39,151 bases of DNA from Candidatus Enterosoma merdigallinarum. Its GTDB lineage: Bacteria; Bacillota_I; Bacilli_A; RFN20; CAG-288. The DNA lies in contig DVNL01000008.1 of NCBI GenBank assembly GCA_018714385.1, positions 84,730-123,880 on the forward strand, written 5' to 3'. Positions 1-8,895 of the stretch are shown here, piece after piece. The position numbers and the translations under genes were made by a program. How positions within the stretch are numbered: the first letter of the stretch is position 1; every line of letters begins with the position of its first letter. Under the pieces are notes generated by a model. It was given only the letters and a program-made list of their open reading frames with translations, was not told the DNA's origin and did no database searches.

Positions 1-624
1 CTCAAGGAAGAAGGCTACACTTTCGACATCGCCTTCACTTCCGTCCTGAAGAGAGCCATCCATACTTTGTGGCACGTGCTCGACGGCATCGACCAGGCCT
101 ATCTCCCCGTCGTCAAGGACTATCGTCTCAACGAAAGGCATTATGGCGCCCTTCAGGGCCTCAACAAGAAGGAGACCGCCGAGAAGTACGGATCCGAGCA
201 GGTCCATCTCTGGAGACGTTCCTTCGACGTCGCTCCTCCGAAGCTTGAGGCGACCGACGAGAGGAACCCTGCCCTCCAGGCCCATTACAAGGGCATCCCG
301 AGCGAAGAGCTTCCCCTTTCCGAATCCCTCAAGGACACGATCGCCAGGGTCGTTCCCTATTACAATTCCACCATCCTTCCCGAGATCAAGGCCGGAAAGA
401 AGGTTCTGATCGCTGCCCACGGCAACTCCCTGAGAGCCTTGGTCAAGTATCTCGATGACATCTCCGACGAAGAGATCGCCGGATTGAACATCCCCACTGG
501 CGTTCCTCTCGTCTATGAGCTCGATGACGAATTCAAGCCCATCCGTCACTACTACCTCGGCGACCAGAGCGCCATCGAGGCCAAGATCAACGCCGTCAAG
601 AACCAGGACAGCGCCAAGAAGTAA
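1..624 (+). CDS. gpmA: 2,3-bisphosphoglycerate-dependent phosphoglycerate mutase, 3' part
   Basis: Glycolytic enzyme interconverting 3- and 2-phosphoglycerate in the cytosol through a phosphohistidine. The reading frame is open from base 1, so the gene starts outside the window. About 207 C-terminal residues are seen of a family length near 250, and the N-terminal RHG motif with the phosphorylated His is missing because of the window edge. Seen here: LKRAIHTLW, the substrate loop [10 protein letters not shown], and the second catalytic His in [14 protein letters not shown], all typical of the GpmA (dPGM) branch rather than the cofactor-independent enzyme. The first possible start codon inside the window, a TTG at 67, is internal because homology continues upstream. 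The gene ends 26 bases before a strong hairpin terminator. Identification is secure. Confidence 0.95.
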   Translation, partial: LKEEGYTFDIAFTSVLKRAIHTLWHVLDGIDQAYLPVVKDYRLNERHYGALQGLNKKETAEKYGSEQVHLWRRSFDVAPPKLEATDERNPALQAHYKGIPSEELPLSESLKDTIARVVPYYNSTILPEIKAGKKVLIAAHGNSLRALVKYLDDISDEEIAGLNIPTGVPLVYELDDEFKPIRHYYLGDQSAIEAKINAVKNQDSAKK

Positions 625-649
625 AACCTTTCTGTCTCTGTTCCTTTTT

Positions 650-677
650 GCCTCGGCCTTTCGGCCGGGGCATTTTG
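650..677 (+). terminator. Rho-independent terminator of gpmA
   Basis: GCCTCGGCC (650-658), loop TTTC, then GGCCGGGGC (663-671) form a 9-bp stem with one G-T pair, followed by ATTTTG. The T-tract is short but the stem is very stable. It separates gpmA from the metalloprotease gene. Confidence 0.8.
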
Positions 678-709
678 ATATGCTGCAAGCCTAGGAGGTT
701 TCTGCAATA

Positions 710-3004
710 ATGAAGAAAAAATACCTGAGTCTTCTTCTCTTTCTTCTCCTTCCTCTGACGTCCTGTTTCGGACAGTTCCCTTCCGCATCGGATTCCTCGC
801 CCATGACCTCTTCCTCGGGGGATTCGACATCAACAACATCAACAACAACATCATCATCATCTTCTTCTTCCTCCTCTTCCTCTTCATATCCGGACATCGC
901 ACGATGCGTCCTTTTGGCGACGGTCGATGCCCGATACGAGAACCTCGACCAATACAGCCTCTTCCCGGAGGATGCCCTCATCATCCAGGAGACGAGGTAT
1001 GACGGGGCAGGGAACGTCATCTATGCCCAGGAGATCGACGACTACTCTATCGCCGACAGCAGCACGGGAGAGGAGATCACGGCCGGCACCGTTCTGAAAA
1101 AGAGCGGCATTTTGACCCTCGAGGTCTACAAGGAGGGGTGCGAAAGCGCCTTTGTCGATATCGAGGTGAGAAAGGTTCGCGACTTCACGGAAAAGCTTCT
1201 CGTGACGACATACCCGAAGACGGAATATGCCCCGGGAGAGAAAATCGACCTCTCCGGCATGGTTCTTTCCTTGTCCCTGTCCTATCGCGACAGCGACAAC
1301 CGGAAGGTCGAGAAGGAGGAAGAAGTCCAGGACTTCTCTCTCCTCGTCGACGGCAAGGAAATGGGAGACTATACTTTCGAGAACTATGGAAACGTCCTCG
1401 TCGAGGTGACATGTCCAGGTCGTCTCAAGACGCTTTCGACGTCTTTCCTTCTCCAGTGCCTTCGTGAGATAGAAGGACCCAAGTGCTATCCCGACGAGAC
1501 CATCGAAACGATCGTCGACGAAACGACGATGACCGTCCATATCACAAATTCGGAAAGAGAGGACAATGTCGATCCGCTAGGCATCGACAAGGAATGGAAA
1601 GGTTATTATTCCCCGGACGAAGTGAAAGTCGCCCAGACCTACTACGACTATGGGGAGAGGAATGTCTACGGCTGGAAATTCGCCCCGTCCCATCCTCTTG
1701 AAGGCGAGAGGTGGCAGACGCCTCTTCTGGTCGTCCCCGTCATCGTCCCGGGATATGGACGTCTTGCGGACGAAGAGACGCTCGACACCATCGAGAAGGC
1801 CTTCTTCGGAAACAGTGCCGACCTGGCCTTTGAGTCGCTGCGCTCCTACTATTACAAGTCCTCCCATGGGAAGCTTGAGATCACGGGCGTCGTCACCGAC
1901 TACTTCGACCCGATGAAGGATTCCGGTTTCTATCACGATGTCGAAAGCCTCCAGGAGAACGACGTTCCTCGGCTTGCCCAGGAGTGTGCCGACTGGGCCA
2001 AGGAAACCTATGGCCTGGACCTGTCCCGGTACGATTCGGACGGGGACGGCCTCATCGACATGATGTGGATGGTCTACGTTTCCGACTTCATCGACTCCAA
2101 CTCCGCCTATTGGGCCTTCTCCACCTCCACGGGAAACGCGCCCGATCCCGATAGGGAGGAACCTGTCGTCAACAATCTCGGCTGGGCCGGGATCGGCTTC
2201 CTCAGGGACTTCTCGCCGGACAATCCCGACTGCGACGCCCATGTCCTCATCCACGAGACGGGGCATCTCCTCGGCCTGAACGACTACTACAGCTACTCCG
2301 GCATGGGCTATTCCCCTCTTGGCGGCATCGACATGATGGACAACAACGTCGGCGACCACAACCCCTATTCCAAGATGCTCCTCGGCTGGACGACGCCCTA
2401 TGTCGTCTACGGCAACGACGTCACCATCACCTTGCCCTCCTCCGCCATCGAGGACGCCTTCATCGTCCTGCCCTACGAAGGGAAGACCTACCGGGTGGAC
2501 GAGGAAAGCGGAAAGGTCCTCTTCAATCCCTTCGACGAATACCTGATCCTCGACCTCTATTCCGACGCCGGGAAGCTTCGCGGCATGGACTATGAAGGCT
2601 ATGGCGCCCATGTCGTAGACGGGGTGGGCGGAAGACTCTACCACGTCGATGCCCGCCTTGGCCTATACGATCCCGAAGACGGCTCCTTTGCCATCCCCGA
2701 GGATCCCGACAGCCTTCTTGACGAGGCGTATGACGGAAGGGTGGTCCAGGTCATCTCCAATTCCGAGGAGGGAAGCTATTCCGAGGAAGGTTTCGGCCTT
2801 CCCTTCTTCGGGAAGTACGACGAGATCCGCTGGATCACGAAGGACAGGAAGAAGGTCAGCCTCTCCGACAGGCCGACTTCCTCCTCCCTTTTCAAGGAAG
2901 GTGACGCGTTCCTTTTCAAGAACTACCGGACGCAGTTTGTCAACGGAAGGCTCGACTGCGGCAAGGACTTCGCCTACGACTTCGTCGTCGAGAGCCTCGT
3001 CTGA
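710..3004 (+). CDS. M6-type (immune inhibitor A-like) metalloprotease lipoprotein
   Basis: Predicted surface-anchored secreted zinc protease of 764 residues. A lysine-start signal peptide ends in the lipobox LTSC, with C19 as the lipidation site. A Ser/Thr-rich linker (about residues 26-59) follows, then beta-rich segments resembling bacterial Ig-like domains (about 65-250, including a stretch near 165 starting VTTYPKTEYAPGEKIDLSG). The protease domain covers about 330-600. The zinc motif HETGH is at 515-519, continuing LLGLNDYY, and the later DMMDNNVGDHNPYSK...LGW block is characteristic of family M6. The ATG at 710 has AGGAGG at 693-698. The gene lies 39 bases ahead of the cyclophilin gene, so co-transcription is possible. 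Substrate unknown; host or dietary glycoproteins are a guess. Family assignment is strong. Confidence 0.88.
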   Translation: MKKKYLSLLLFLLLPLTSCFGQFPSASDSSPMTSSSGDSTSTTSTTTSSSSSSSSSSSSYPDIARCVLLATVDARYENLDQYSLFPEDALIIQETRYDGAGNVIYAQEIDDYSIADSSTGEEITAGTVLKKSGILTLEVYKEGCESAFVDIEVRKVRDFTEKLLVTTYPKTEYAPGEKIDLSGMVLSLSLSYRDSDNRKVEKEEEVQDFSLLVDGKEMGDYTFENYGNVLVEVTCPGRLKTLSTSFLLQCLREIEGPKCYPDETIETIVDETTMTVHITNSEREDNVDPLGIDKEWKGYYSPDEVKVAQTYYDYGERNVYGWKFAPSHPLEGERWQTPLLVVPVIVPGYGRLADEETLDTIEKAFFGNSADLAFESLRSYYYKSSHGKLEITGVVTDYFDPMKDSGFYHDVESLQENDVPRLAQECADWAKETYGLDLSRYDSDGDGLIDMMWMVYVSDFIDSNSAYWAFSTSTGNAPDPDREEPVVNNLGWAGIGFLRDFSPDNPDCDAHVLIHETGHLLGLNDYYSYSGMGYSPLGGIDMMDNNVGDHNPYSKMLLGWTTPYVVYGNDVTITLPSSAIEDAFIVLPYEGKTYRVDEESGKVLFNPFDEYLILDLYSDAGKLRGMDYEGYGAHVVDGVGGRLYHVDARLGLYDPEDGSFAIPEDPDSLLDEAYDGRVVQVISNSEEGSYSEEGFGLPFFGKYDEIRWITKDRKKVSLSDRPTSSSLFKEGDAFLFKNYRTQFVNGRLDCGKDFAYDFVVESLV

Positions 3005-3043
3005 TAGAATAGAAGACGGAAATCTATAACGGAGGAAACAAGA

Positions 3044-3544
3044 ATGGTTACGCTCAAGATCAAAGGATACGGCGACATCGTCATCGAAATCAGCAAGGAA
3101 TACGCCCGCAACACCGGCAACAATTTCGTCCACCTCGCAAGCAAGGGCTTTTACGACGGATTGACCTTCCACCGGGTCATCAAGGGATTCATGATCCAGG
3201 GCGGGGATCCCAACGGGACGGGAATCGGCGGCCCCGGCTATGCCATCCGCGGCGAGTTTGCGGCAAACGGGATCGAGAATCCCCTTCGCCATGAAAGGGG
3301 AGCCGTCTCCATGGCAAGGACCAGCGATCCCGATTCGGCAGGAAGCCAGTTCTTCATCTGCGACCACGACGACTTCTTTCTCGACGGGCAGTACGCCGTC
3401 TTCGGCAAGGTCGTGAAAGGTATGGACGTCGTCGACAAGATCGCCTCCGTCCGCAAGGACAGGAACGACATGCCCCTGACGCCCGTCGTCATCGAGAAGG
3501 CCCTCGTCGAGGACGAGGAGATCGTCGCGCCCGAGACGCTCTAG
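3044..3544 (+). CDS. cyclophilin-type peptidyl-prolyl cis-trans isomerase
   Basis: Catalyses cis-trans isomerisation of X-Pro bonds to assist protein folding. The 166 residues form a single cyclophilin domain with no signal peptide, so it is cytosolic. The catalytic core is visible: FHR with R44, GFMIQGGD at 48-55, and SQFFI at 101-105, followed by the conserved YAVFGKV. The start is supported by GGAGGA at 3031-3036. The stop codon lies one base before the holA start, so translation of the two is probably coupled. The pairing of a folding catalyst upstream with a secreted protease may be only operon neighbourhood. High confidence on the family; no particular gene symbol is warranted. Confidence 0.93.
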   Translation: MVTLKIKGYGDIVIEISKEYARNTGNNFVHLASKGFYDGLTFHRVIKGFMIQGGDPNGTGIGGPGYAIRGEFAANGIENPLRHERGAVSMARTSDPDSAGSQFFICDHDDFFLDGQYAVFGKVVKGMDVVDKIASVRKDRNDMPLTPVVIEKALVEDEEIVAPETL

Positions 3545-3545
3545 G

Positions 3546-4544
3546 ATGGTCTTCCTCTACCACGGACGGGATGCGGGGCTCACCCTCCACGTCCTCAAGA
3601 AGGACATGGCGAAGAAGGGCGAGGACTATCTCTCCTCGACCCGGTACGACGCCTACAGGGATCCTGTCGGGGACGTCGTCTCCGACTGCCTTTCCCTCTC
3701 CCTCTTCGGGGACAAGAAGGTCGTCGTCCTTTCCAACTGCTATTTTCTGACCCAGGCCATCAAGTCGGCCAAGGGACCCGTCAAGGAGGCGGAGCAGGAC
3801 TATGAAGGCCTGCTCTCCCTGCCCGGTCTTTCCGATGCCTCCTTCGACCTCTATCTTCTCGTCCCCGGGCTTCTCTCGCCATCCCTGGAACTCGTCAAGG
3901 AGCTGAAGAAGGCCGGCGTCTCCATAAAGGAATGCCTCGCCCCCAAAGAGGAGGATTTCCTCGCTTTGGGCTATCAAAGGGCGAAGGAGAGGAACAAGAC
4001 GATCGACAAGGCGGCTCTCTCCCTCCTTCTTTCCAGGACGGGCGGAGACTACCTTCTCTTCTGCTCCTATCTGGACCTCCTCCTTACCTACACCGACGCC
4101 GTCCGCGCCGAAGACGTGGAAAGGCTCGTCTACAAGCCGCTGGAGGACAAGTCCTACGAATGCGTGAGCCACCTTCTCAAGGGAGAGACGGGCAAGGCCC
4201 TCCTCTCCTACAGGAACGTCCGCGCGCAGGGGACGGAGGCCCTTCTCGTCCTCCTCTCCTTCGTCAGCCAGTTCCGGACCATGGCCCTCGTCCTCTCCCT
4301 CAACAGGCAGGGGGAAGGAAACGAGGAGATCGCAAGGACGCTCTCGAAGAAGGGAAGCCCGGTCAAGCCCGGCCGTATCTACTACATGCTCAAGGACATG
4401 GCCTTCCTTCCTATGGAGAGCCTTCTTTCCATCCTCGCAGATCTCGGGGATATCGAGGAGAAGGTGAAGCTTGAGAAAGACGATCCCGACGTCCTCCTGG
4501 AACTCTTCCTGCTGGACTTCCGGAAATACCGGAAGGCACGCTGA
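3546..4544 (+). CDS. holA: DNA polymerase III subunit delta
   Basis: Clamp-loader delta subunit, which opens the beta sliding clamp at primed sites. The 332 residues match the usual length of about 340. The N-terminus MVFLYHGRDAGLTLHVLKKD matches the divergent AAA+ start of HolA without a functional Walker A. A weaker middle section and the C-terminal collar region (LLSFVSQFRTMALVLSL onward) also fit. The start follows the cyclophilin stop by a single base and has no clear Shine-Dalgarno of its own, which points to translational coupling. As in many Bacillota, rpsT lies next to holA, here in convergent orientation. The family is divergent, so recognition rests partly on this neighbourhood. 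Confidence 0.88.
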   Translation: MVFLYHGRDAGLTLHVLKKDMAKKGEDYLSSTRYDAYRDPVGDVVSDCLSLSLFGDKKVVVLSNCYFLTQAIKSAKGPVKEAEQDYEGLLSLPGLSDASFDLYLLVPGLLSPSLELVKELKKAGVSIKECLAPKEEDFLALGYQRAKERNKTIDKAALSLLLSRTGGDYLLFCSYLDLLLTYTDAVRAEDVERLVYKPLEDKSYECVSHLLKGETGKALLSYRNVRAQGTEALLVLLSFVSQFRTMALVLSLNRQGEGNEEIARTLSKKGSPVKPGRIYYMLKDMAFLPMESLLSILADLGDIEEKVKLEKDDPDVLLELFLLDFRKYRKAR

Positions 4545-4560
4545 CGAAAAGACAAAGGAA

Positions 4561-4588
4561 AAGGCCGGGGATGACCCGGCCTTTTGTG
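4561..4588. terminator. bidirectional terminator between holA and rpsT
   Basis: AAGGCCGGG (4561-4569), loop GATGA, CCCGGCCTT (4575-4583), then TTGTG. A-rich sequence precedes the stem, so the hairpin also works for rpsT transcripts arriving on the minus strand. Confidence 0.85.
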
Positions 4589-4623
4589 TCTATAGCCTAA
4601 ACAGAGATTGCCGCTTTGGAGCC

Positions 4624-4914
4624 TTATTCGGCCTTGGGAGCGGAGAGCTCCTTCTCCAGGGCGTTGACCATGGCGCTGAGCTGGCTCTTGTGGTTGGCGG
4701 CCCAGTTCTTGTGCTGGATGTTGCCCTTGACGGCCTTGTCGATGAGGGAGTAGGCGGTCTTGAGGCATTCCTTGCTGGCGGGAAGATCCTTGGCCTCGAC
4801 GGCGAGGCGGACCTTCTTGATGGCGGTCCTCATCTTGGACTTGAAGGAGGCGTTGGCCTTTCTTCTCTTCTCGGCGACGAGGATTCTCTTTTTCTGCGAC
4901 TTGATGTTAGCCAT
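4624..4914 (-). CDS. rpsT: 30S ribosomal protein S20
   Basis: Small basic primary-binding protein of the 30S subunit that contacts 16S rRNA helices. The 96-residue length is slightly above the family's usual 85-90. It begins MANIKSQKKRILVAEKRRKA, the standard S20 opening, followed by Lys/Arg-rich helices and an Ala-rich C-terminal half. The start is preceded by AGGAGA on the minus strand (about 4922-4927). It is monocistronic: a strong sigma-A-type promoter lies upstream and a shared terminator downstream. Confidence 0.97.
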   Translation of the reverse strand: MANIKSQKKRILVAEKRRKANASFKSKMRTAIKKVRLAVEAKDLPASKECLKTAYSLIDKAVKGNIQHKNWAANHKSQLSAMVNALEKELSAPKAE

Positions 4915-4963
4915 TCTGAAATCTCCTATGACTTTCTCTGTTTATGATTGACAGCGATTAAGA

Positions 4964-4992
4964 ATTATAGCAAAGCGAAAGTTTCCTTTCAA
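4964..4992 (-). promoter_or_regulatory. promoter of rpsT
   Basis: On the minus strand, TTGAAA (4987-4992), a 17-base spacer and a perfect TATAAT (4964-4969) give a near-consensus sigma-A promoter about 50 bases upstream of the rpsT start. The quality fits a highly expressed ribosomal protein gene. Confidence 0.8.
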
Positions 4993-5011
4993 TAGAAAGA
5001 GGGAACAAAAC

Positions 5012-5040
5012 TTAAAAAAAGACGAGCGTTCTGCTAGAAT
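5012..5040 (+). promoter_or_regulatory. probable promoter of deoC
   Basis: TTAAAA (5012-5017), 17 bases, then TAGAAT (5035-5040) preceded by TGC, an extended -10 element. Transcription would start about 15 bases before the deoC ATG, leaving a very short leader with only a partial GAGG (5047-5050). Confidence 0.5.
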
Positions 5041-5061
5041 GGAGACGAGGTAAACACGCAT

Positions 5062-5703
5062 ATGGAATATCAACGCCTGATCGATTCGACCCTTCTTGCC
5101 CCCGACGCCAGGGAAGAGCAGATCGTCGCCCTTGCCAAGGAGGCAAAGGAACTTCACTTCGCTTCCGTCTGCATCAATCCCTGCTTCATCAAGACCGTCA
5201 AGGACATCCTTGATGGGACGGAGGTCAAGGTCTGCACCGTCATCGGCTTCCCCCTCGGTGCCATGACCACGGAGAGCAAGGTCTTCGAGACCAGGGACGC
5301 CATAGAGAAGGGGGCGCAGGAGATCGACATGGTCATCAATGTCTCCGCCCTCAAGGACGGGAAGGACGACTATGTCGAGGAGGAGATCCGCCGCATCAAG
5401 GAATGCTGCGGCGACAAGGTCCTCAAGGTCATCCTGGAATGCTGCCTTCTCACGGACGAGGAAAAGGTAAAGGCGTGCCTTCTTGCCAAGAGGGCCGGCG
5501 CCGACTTCGTCAAGACGTCGACGGGCTTCTCCAAGGGCGGGGCGACAGTCGAAGACGTCGCCTTGATGCGAAAGGCGGTCGGAGAGGAAATGGGAGTCAA
5601 GGCGGCCGGCGGCATCCGCGACAGGAAGACGATGCTCGCCATGGTGGAAGCCGGTGCCACCCGCATCGGGACGAGCCGCGGGAAGGCTCTCATTGAGGAA
5701 TAG
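5062..5703 (+). CDS. deoC: deoxyribose-phosphate aldolase
   Basis: Cleaves 2-deoxyribose-5-phosphate to glyceraldehyde-3-phosphate and acetaldehyde, the last step of deoxynucleoside catabolism. The 213 residues form a TIM barrel. The Schiff-base Lys is K151 in [15 protein letters not shown] and the second active-site Lys is K180 in [10 protein letters not shown]. The Asp that relays protons lies in QEIDMVINV. The length is typical of the bacterial short form. It is a single-gene unit with its own promoter and terminator. It fits functionally with the nucleoside importer at 15.8-21 kb, and the acetaldehyde formed could be reduced by the neighbouring iron alcohol dehydrogenase, although the two are transcribed towards each other and not as an operon. 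Confidence 0.96.
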   Translation: MEYQRLIDSTLLAPDAREEQIVALAKEAKELHFASVCINPCFIKTVKDILDGTEVKVCTVIGFPLGAMTTESKVFETRDAIEKGAQEIDMVINVSALKDGKDDYVEEEIRRIKECCGDKVLKVILECCLLTDEEKVKACLLAKRAGADFVKTSTGFSKGGATVEDVALMRKAVGEEMGVKAAGGIRDRKTMLAMVEAGATRIGTSRGKALIEE

Positions 5704-5758
5704 GAACCGACATTTTCAAAGACGGATTTTAAGTCGCCAGCTTTCATCGTCATGAAAA

Positions 5759-5786
5759 AGGGTCGGCTTCATGGCCGGCCCTTTTT
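5759..5786. terminator. bidirectional terminator between deoC and the alcohol dehydrogenase
   Basis: AGGGTCGGC (5759-5767), loop TTCATG, GCCGGCCCT (5774-5782) with T-tracts on both sides (CTTTTT on the plus strand, CCTTTTTC on the minus). It serves both converging genes. Confidence 0.85.
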
Positions 5787-5806
5787 ATTGATCGGAAGAA
5801 GAGAAC

Positions 5807-6985
5807 CTACTTCTTGGCCAGGAAGGAATCCTCCAGGATGTTGACGATGTCCCGATAGGAGTAGCTGATCGGGTCGGAGAAGTCCTTGCCGTCGCCTCCG
5901 ACGAGGGACTGGGCCTTCTTGGCGATCCTGCTGATGTCCTTCTCCTGGATCCCGAAGGAATGGAGGTCGATCTTGTCGACGTGGCATTTCACCTTCAGGT
6001 CGTGGAGGGCATTGGCGAAGGAGAAGGCGTTTCTCGCCTTGGGGTCGAAGATCCTCGCCATCTCGATGAGCTGGGAGTTGACCTTCTTGGAGGTGGCAAG
6101 GCGGTTGAAGTAGGCCTCGCTGATGGCGATGAGGCCGGCACCGTGGATCACGTCGTGGAAGAGGGAGGAGACGGCATGCTCCAGCGTATGCTCGAAGGTG
6201 CAGGAGGAATAGCACTCCACCATGCCTCCGACAAGGCTTGCCAGGCAGACTTTCTCCCTGGCCTTCTCGTCATCGGGATTGCGCCATACCTTGGGAAGAT
6301 AGTCCTTGATGAGGGTCATGCCGAAGAGGGAGAGGTTCCTGGAAAGGTCGCTCGCCAAGGGGTGGACATAACCTTCCGCAAGATGGAAGAAGGCATCGAA
6401 GCCCTGGTACATGGAAAGCGTCTTGGGGACGGAGAGCATCATGTCGACGTCGTCGACGCCGATATAGGGGAAGGTCCCCTCGATTCCCCAGCCGATCTTC
6501 TCGTCGAGCGTCTCGTCGGTGATGACCGACCAGGGGTCGCTTTCCGTGCCCGTCCCGGAGGTCGTGTTGACGGCGATGATCTTCAAAGGCGGATTCTTGA
6601 AGGCCTTGCCCTTTCCCGAGCCCGGCTTCAGGTAGTCCCAGAGGGTCCCGGGATTGGTCGCCATGCAGGCGATGGCCTTCGCCGTGTCGATCGGGGAGCC
6701 GCCGCCGAGCCCGACGATGAGGTCGCACTTGTTCTCCTTGGCCAGGGCGGCGCCCTCAAGGACCGTCTCGTGGGTCGGGTTTCCCTTGACCTTGGGGAAG
6801 ACGACGAAGTCGATCTTGGCCAGGGAGAGTTCGTTCTTCACGGCATCCAGATAGCCGTATTTGATGACGGATTCCCCGCCCGTGGTGACGATGAGGGCCT
6901 TCTTGAAAGGCAGATCCTGCTCGTGGAGCGTCCTTATCGCGCCCTTTCCGAAGAGAACCTTCGTCGGAATGTGATATGTCGCCAT
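5807..6985 (-). CDS. iron-containing alcohol dehydrogenase
   Basis: NAD(P)H-dependent group III alcohol dehydrogenase of 392 residues, cytosolic, interconverting aldehydes and alcohols. The nucleotide-binding motif GGGSPIDTAK is at 94-103. The divalent metal would be held by D197 and H201 (GFDAFFHLAE), H266 or H270 (FEHTLEHAV) and H281 (VIHGAG). TTSGTGTESDPWSV matches the substrate-side motif of the family. The frame stays open 16 codons further upstream, but the ATG at 6985 is chosen because AGGAGG (about 6996-7003) lies at normal distance before it. Substrate not predictable; acetaldehyde from DeoC or small keto/aldehyde intermediates are possible. It follows the RNase J-like gene by 25 bases and may be read with it. 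Confidence 0.92.
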   Translation of the reverse strand: MATYHIPTKVLFGKGAIRTLHEQDLPFKKALIVTTGGESVIKYGYLDAVKNELSLAKIDFVVFPKVKGNPTHETVLEGAALAKENKCDLIVGLGGGSPIDTAKAIACMATNPGTLWDYLKPGSGKGKAFKNPPLKIIAVNTTSGTGTESDPWSVITDETLDEKIGWGIEGTFPYIGVDDVDMMLSVPKTLSMYQGFDAFFHLAEGYVHPLASDLSRNLSLFGMTLIKDYLPKVWRNPDDEKAREKVCLASLVGGMVECYSSCTFEHTLEHAVSSLFHDVIHGAGLIAISEAYFNRLATSKKVNSQLIEMARIFDPKARNAFSFANALHDLKVKCHVDKIDLHSFGIQEKDISRIAKKAQSLVGGDGKDFSDPISYSYRDIVNILEDSFLAKK

Positions 6986-7010
6986 TGTCCTTTTGCCTCC
7001 TTTGCTGTCT

Positions 7011-8768
7011 TTATCTCGGATCGAAATCGGCAAGCTCGTCGACGTTGAGAAGCTTGACGACGATCATCGGTTCCTTCTCCGTGGTCCGATAGAGGGCCTT
7101 GGAGAGCTTGTCCGCCGTCTTTCTTTCGATGTCCTGCGGTCCCATGTACTTCTCCCCCTGGAGGAAGGCGTTGACCGTGTTGACGGAAAGGGAGCTGATC
7201 TGGTTGACGACAGGCTCGGAATCGCGCAGGTAGATGAATCCCCGCATCTGGACGTCGGGATTGCAGACGACTTTCCTCTCCTTGCCGGAATAGGCGATGC
7301 CGACGAGGACGATGCCGCCGTCGGCCATCTTCTGCCTCTCCTCGATGGCGGCTTCCTTCACGTCCCCGACGGAGGTGCCGTCGACCATCACGTCGCCGTT
7401 CTTGACGACGATCATCTTGCGGACGACGTTGCCGTTGTTATCGAAGGCCAGGGCCATGCCGTTGTCGTAGACGAAGGTGTTGAAGTGGTTCAGCCCGATG
7501 CCAAGGTCGATGGCAAGCTTGGCATTGGCCATCAAAAGGCGGAATTCGCCCTTGACGGGCATATAGTACTTGGGACGGAAGAGGGAGATCATCATCTTGA
7601 GATCCTCCTCCTGGGCGTGCATGGAGCAGAGCACTTTGCGGTTTAAGGTGATGACCTTGCAGTCGGTGCGGAAGATCGTGTCGGAGGCATCGGTGTAGCT
7701 CACCTCGGTTCCGGGGACGGACGGAGCTGCGTCGATCCAGGTGTCCTTGGTCTCGACCTTGATGCCCTGCACGTTTCCGTAGCAGATCTCCTTGCAGTAT
7801 TTGTAGAGCTGGTCGCCGCTTCCGGTGACGAGGACGACAATGTCCTTGCTGGCGTTGCGGTTGATCTCGTTGGGGGCGATGCGCATCGTCTTGGGGATGA
7901 CAAGGTCGCCGATCTCGGCCATCTTGTCGAAGAAGGGGATCTGGTCGGGATTGGCGATGCAGATCTTCTTCTTGAACTTGATCGCCAGATTGATGACTTC
8001 CTGGATGTTGTAGAAGTTCTGGTAATAAAGGGAGACGAACGTCTTGCCGGAGGCTTCCTCGAACTGGCTCTGGATGAGCGGGGTGATCTTGTGCCTGGGC
8101 GAAGCGATGCCGGGCTTGTTGGCGCTTTCCGACTCCGTCATCAAGAGGAAGGTCTTGTCCGTCTCGGAAAGCCTGGCGACCTTAGGGAGATCGAACTGGA
8201 ACCCCTTGAGAGGGGAATAGTCGGACATGAAGTCGGACGTGTAGACGATATTGCCAAAGCGCGTCTTCAGGGCGAAGCCGAAGCTCTCTGCGACGGAATG
8301 GGTCGTCTGGAACAGTTCGAAGACATGGCCGGCGATGGTGAGGGTGTCGCTGGGCTTGACCTTGACGAAGGAGAACTGGTCGATCTTCCGGAAACGGGGA
8401 GAGAGCGTGGTCTTGATGACCTGGATGGTCGTCTCGGTGGCATAGATGGGGGCGCGGGTGATGTTGAGAAGATAGGGAAGGGCACCGTATTGGTCGTCAT
8501 GCCCGTGGGTGATGAGGATGCCCTTCACCCTCTTTGCGATGGTGCGGATGTAGTCGAAGTCGGGGATGATGATGTCCACGCCCGGGATGGAGGCGTTGGG
8601 ATACTTCAGTCCTGCCTCGATGATGAAGGCATCGTTGTCGACTTCGATGACATAGCAGTTCTTTCCCATTTCGTCCAGGCCGCCCAGGGCGACGACCTTG
8701 ACGGGATAGTTTCCGATCTCGGAGGCAAAGTTCTGCCCGCCAAAACCGTTCGGATTGTGATTGTCCAT
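7011..8768 (-). CDS. RNase J2-like metallo-beta-lactamase protein with degenerate active site
   Basis: A 585-residue protein with the full RNase J layout: beta-lactamase domain, beta-CASP insertion and C-terminal domain. In active RNase J the zinc motif is HxHxDH; here it reads HGHDDQ at residues 88-93, so the last His is Gln. The DAGLKFP-type Asp is Glu (EAGLKYP, E51), the usual TGDF is TSDF, the beta-CASP TGSQGEP motif is TGSGDQL, and the C-terminal PVHGEYR is PVKGEFR with Lys for His. Such losses are known from Bacillus RNase J2, which works mainly as a partner of RNase J1 in mRNA turnover. I infer a J2-type pseudoenzyme or weakly active subunit. A GAGG lies just before the ATG. Confidence 0.88.
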   Translation of the reverse strand: MDNHNPNGFGGQNFASEIGNYPVKVVALGGLDEMGKNCYVIEVDNDAFIIEAGLKYPNASIPGVDIIIPDFDYIRTIAKRVKGILITHGHDDQYGALPYLLNITRAPIYATETTIQVIKTTLSPRFRKIDQFSFVKVKPSDTLTIAGHVFELFQTTHSVAESFGFALKTRFGNIVYTSDFMSDYSPLKGFQFDLPKVARLSETDKTFLLMTESESANKPGIASPRHKITPLIQSQFEEASGKTFVSLYYQNFYNIQEVINLAIKFKKKICIANPDQIPFFDKMAEIGDLVIPKTMRIAPNEINRNASKDIVVLVTGSGDQLYKYCKEICYGNVQGIKVETKDTWIDAAPSVPGTEVSYTDASDTIFRTDCKVITLNRKVLCSMHAQEEDLKMMISLFRPKYYMPVKGEFRLLMANAKLAIDLGIGLNHFNTFVYDNGMALAFDNNGNVVRKMIVVKNGDVMVDGTSVGDVKEAAIEERQKMADGGIVLVGIAYSGKERKVVCNPDVQMRGFIYLRDSEPVVNQISSLSVNTVNAFLQGEKYMGPQDIERKTADKLSKALYRTTEKEPMIVVKLLNVDELADFDPR

Positions 8769-8895
8769 AGATTGACCTCGATAATCGGTAGAAAGCCTTT
8801 TATGAAAAAAAGCAAATCTTTATGTAGAAATATAATATACAAAATATGCCGACGACAACATAGCAAAGACGGAAAAAGTTTGCTGAAAGCCGTTT

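Noticed and set aside
1577..2644. Long minus-strand frame (355 codons) opposite the metalloprotease gene
   Set aside because: Shadow of a GC-rich gene: low-complexity Val/Asp/Gly composition, no ribosome site, while the plus strand has a clear domain structure. The same applies to large shadows at 5960-7048, 13001-14440 and 16117-17823.
4948..4970. Plus-strand TTGACA as -35 of deoC
   Set aside because: No -10 at 16-18 bases; it lies in the rpsT leader. The extended -10 at 5035-5040 fits better.
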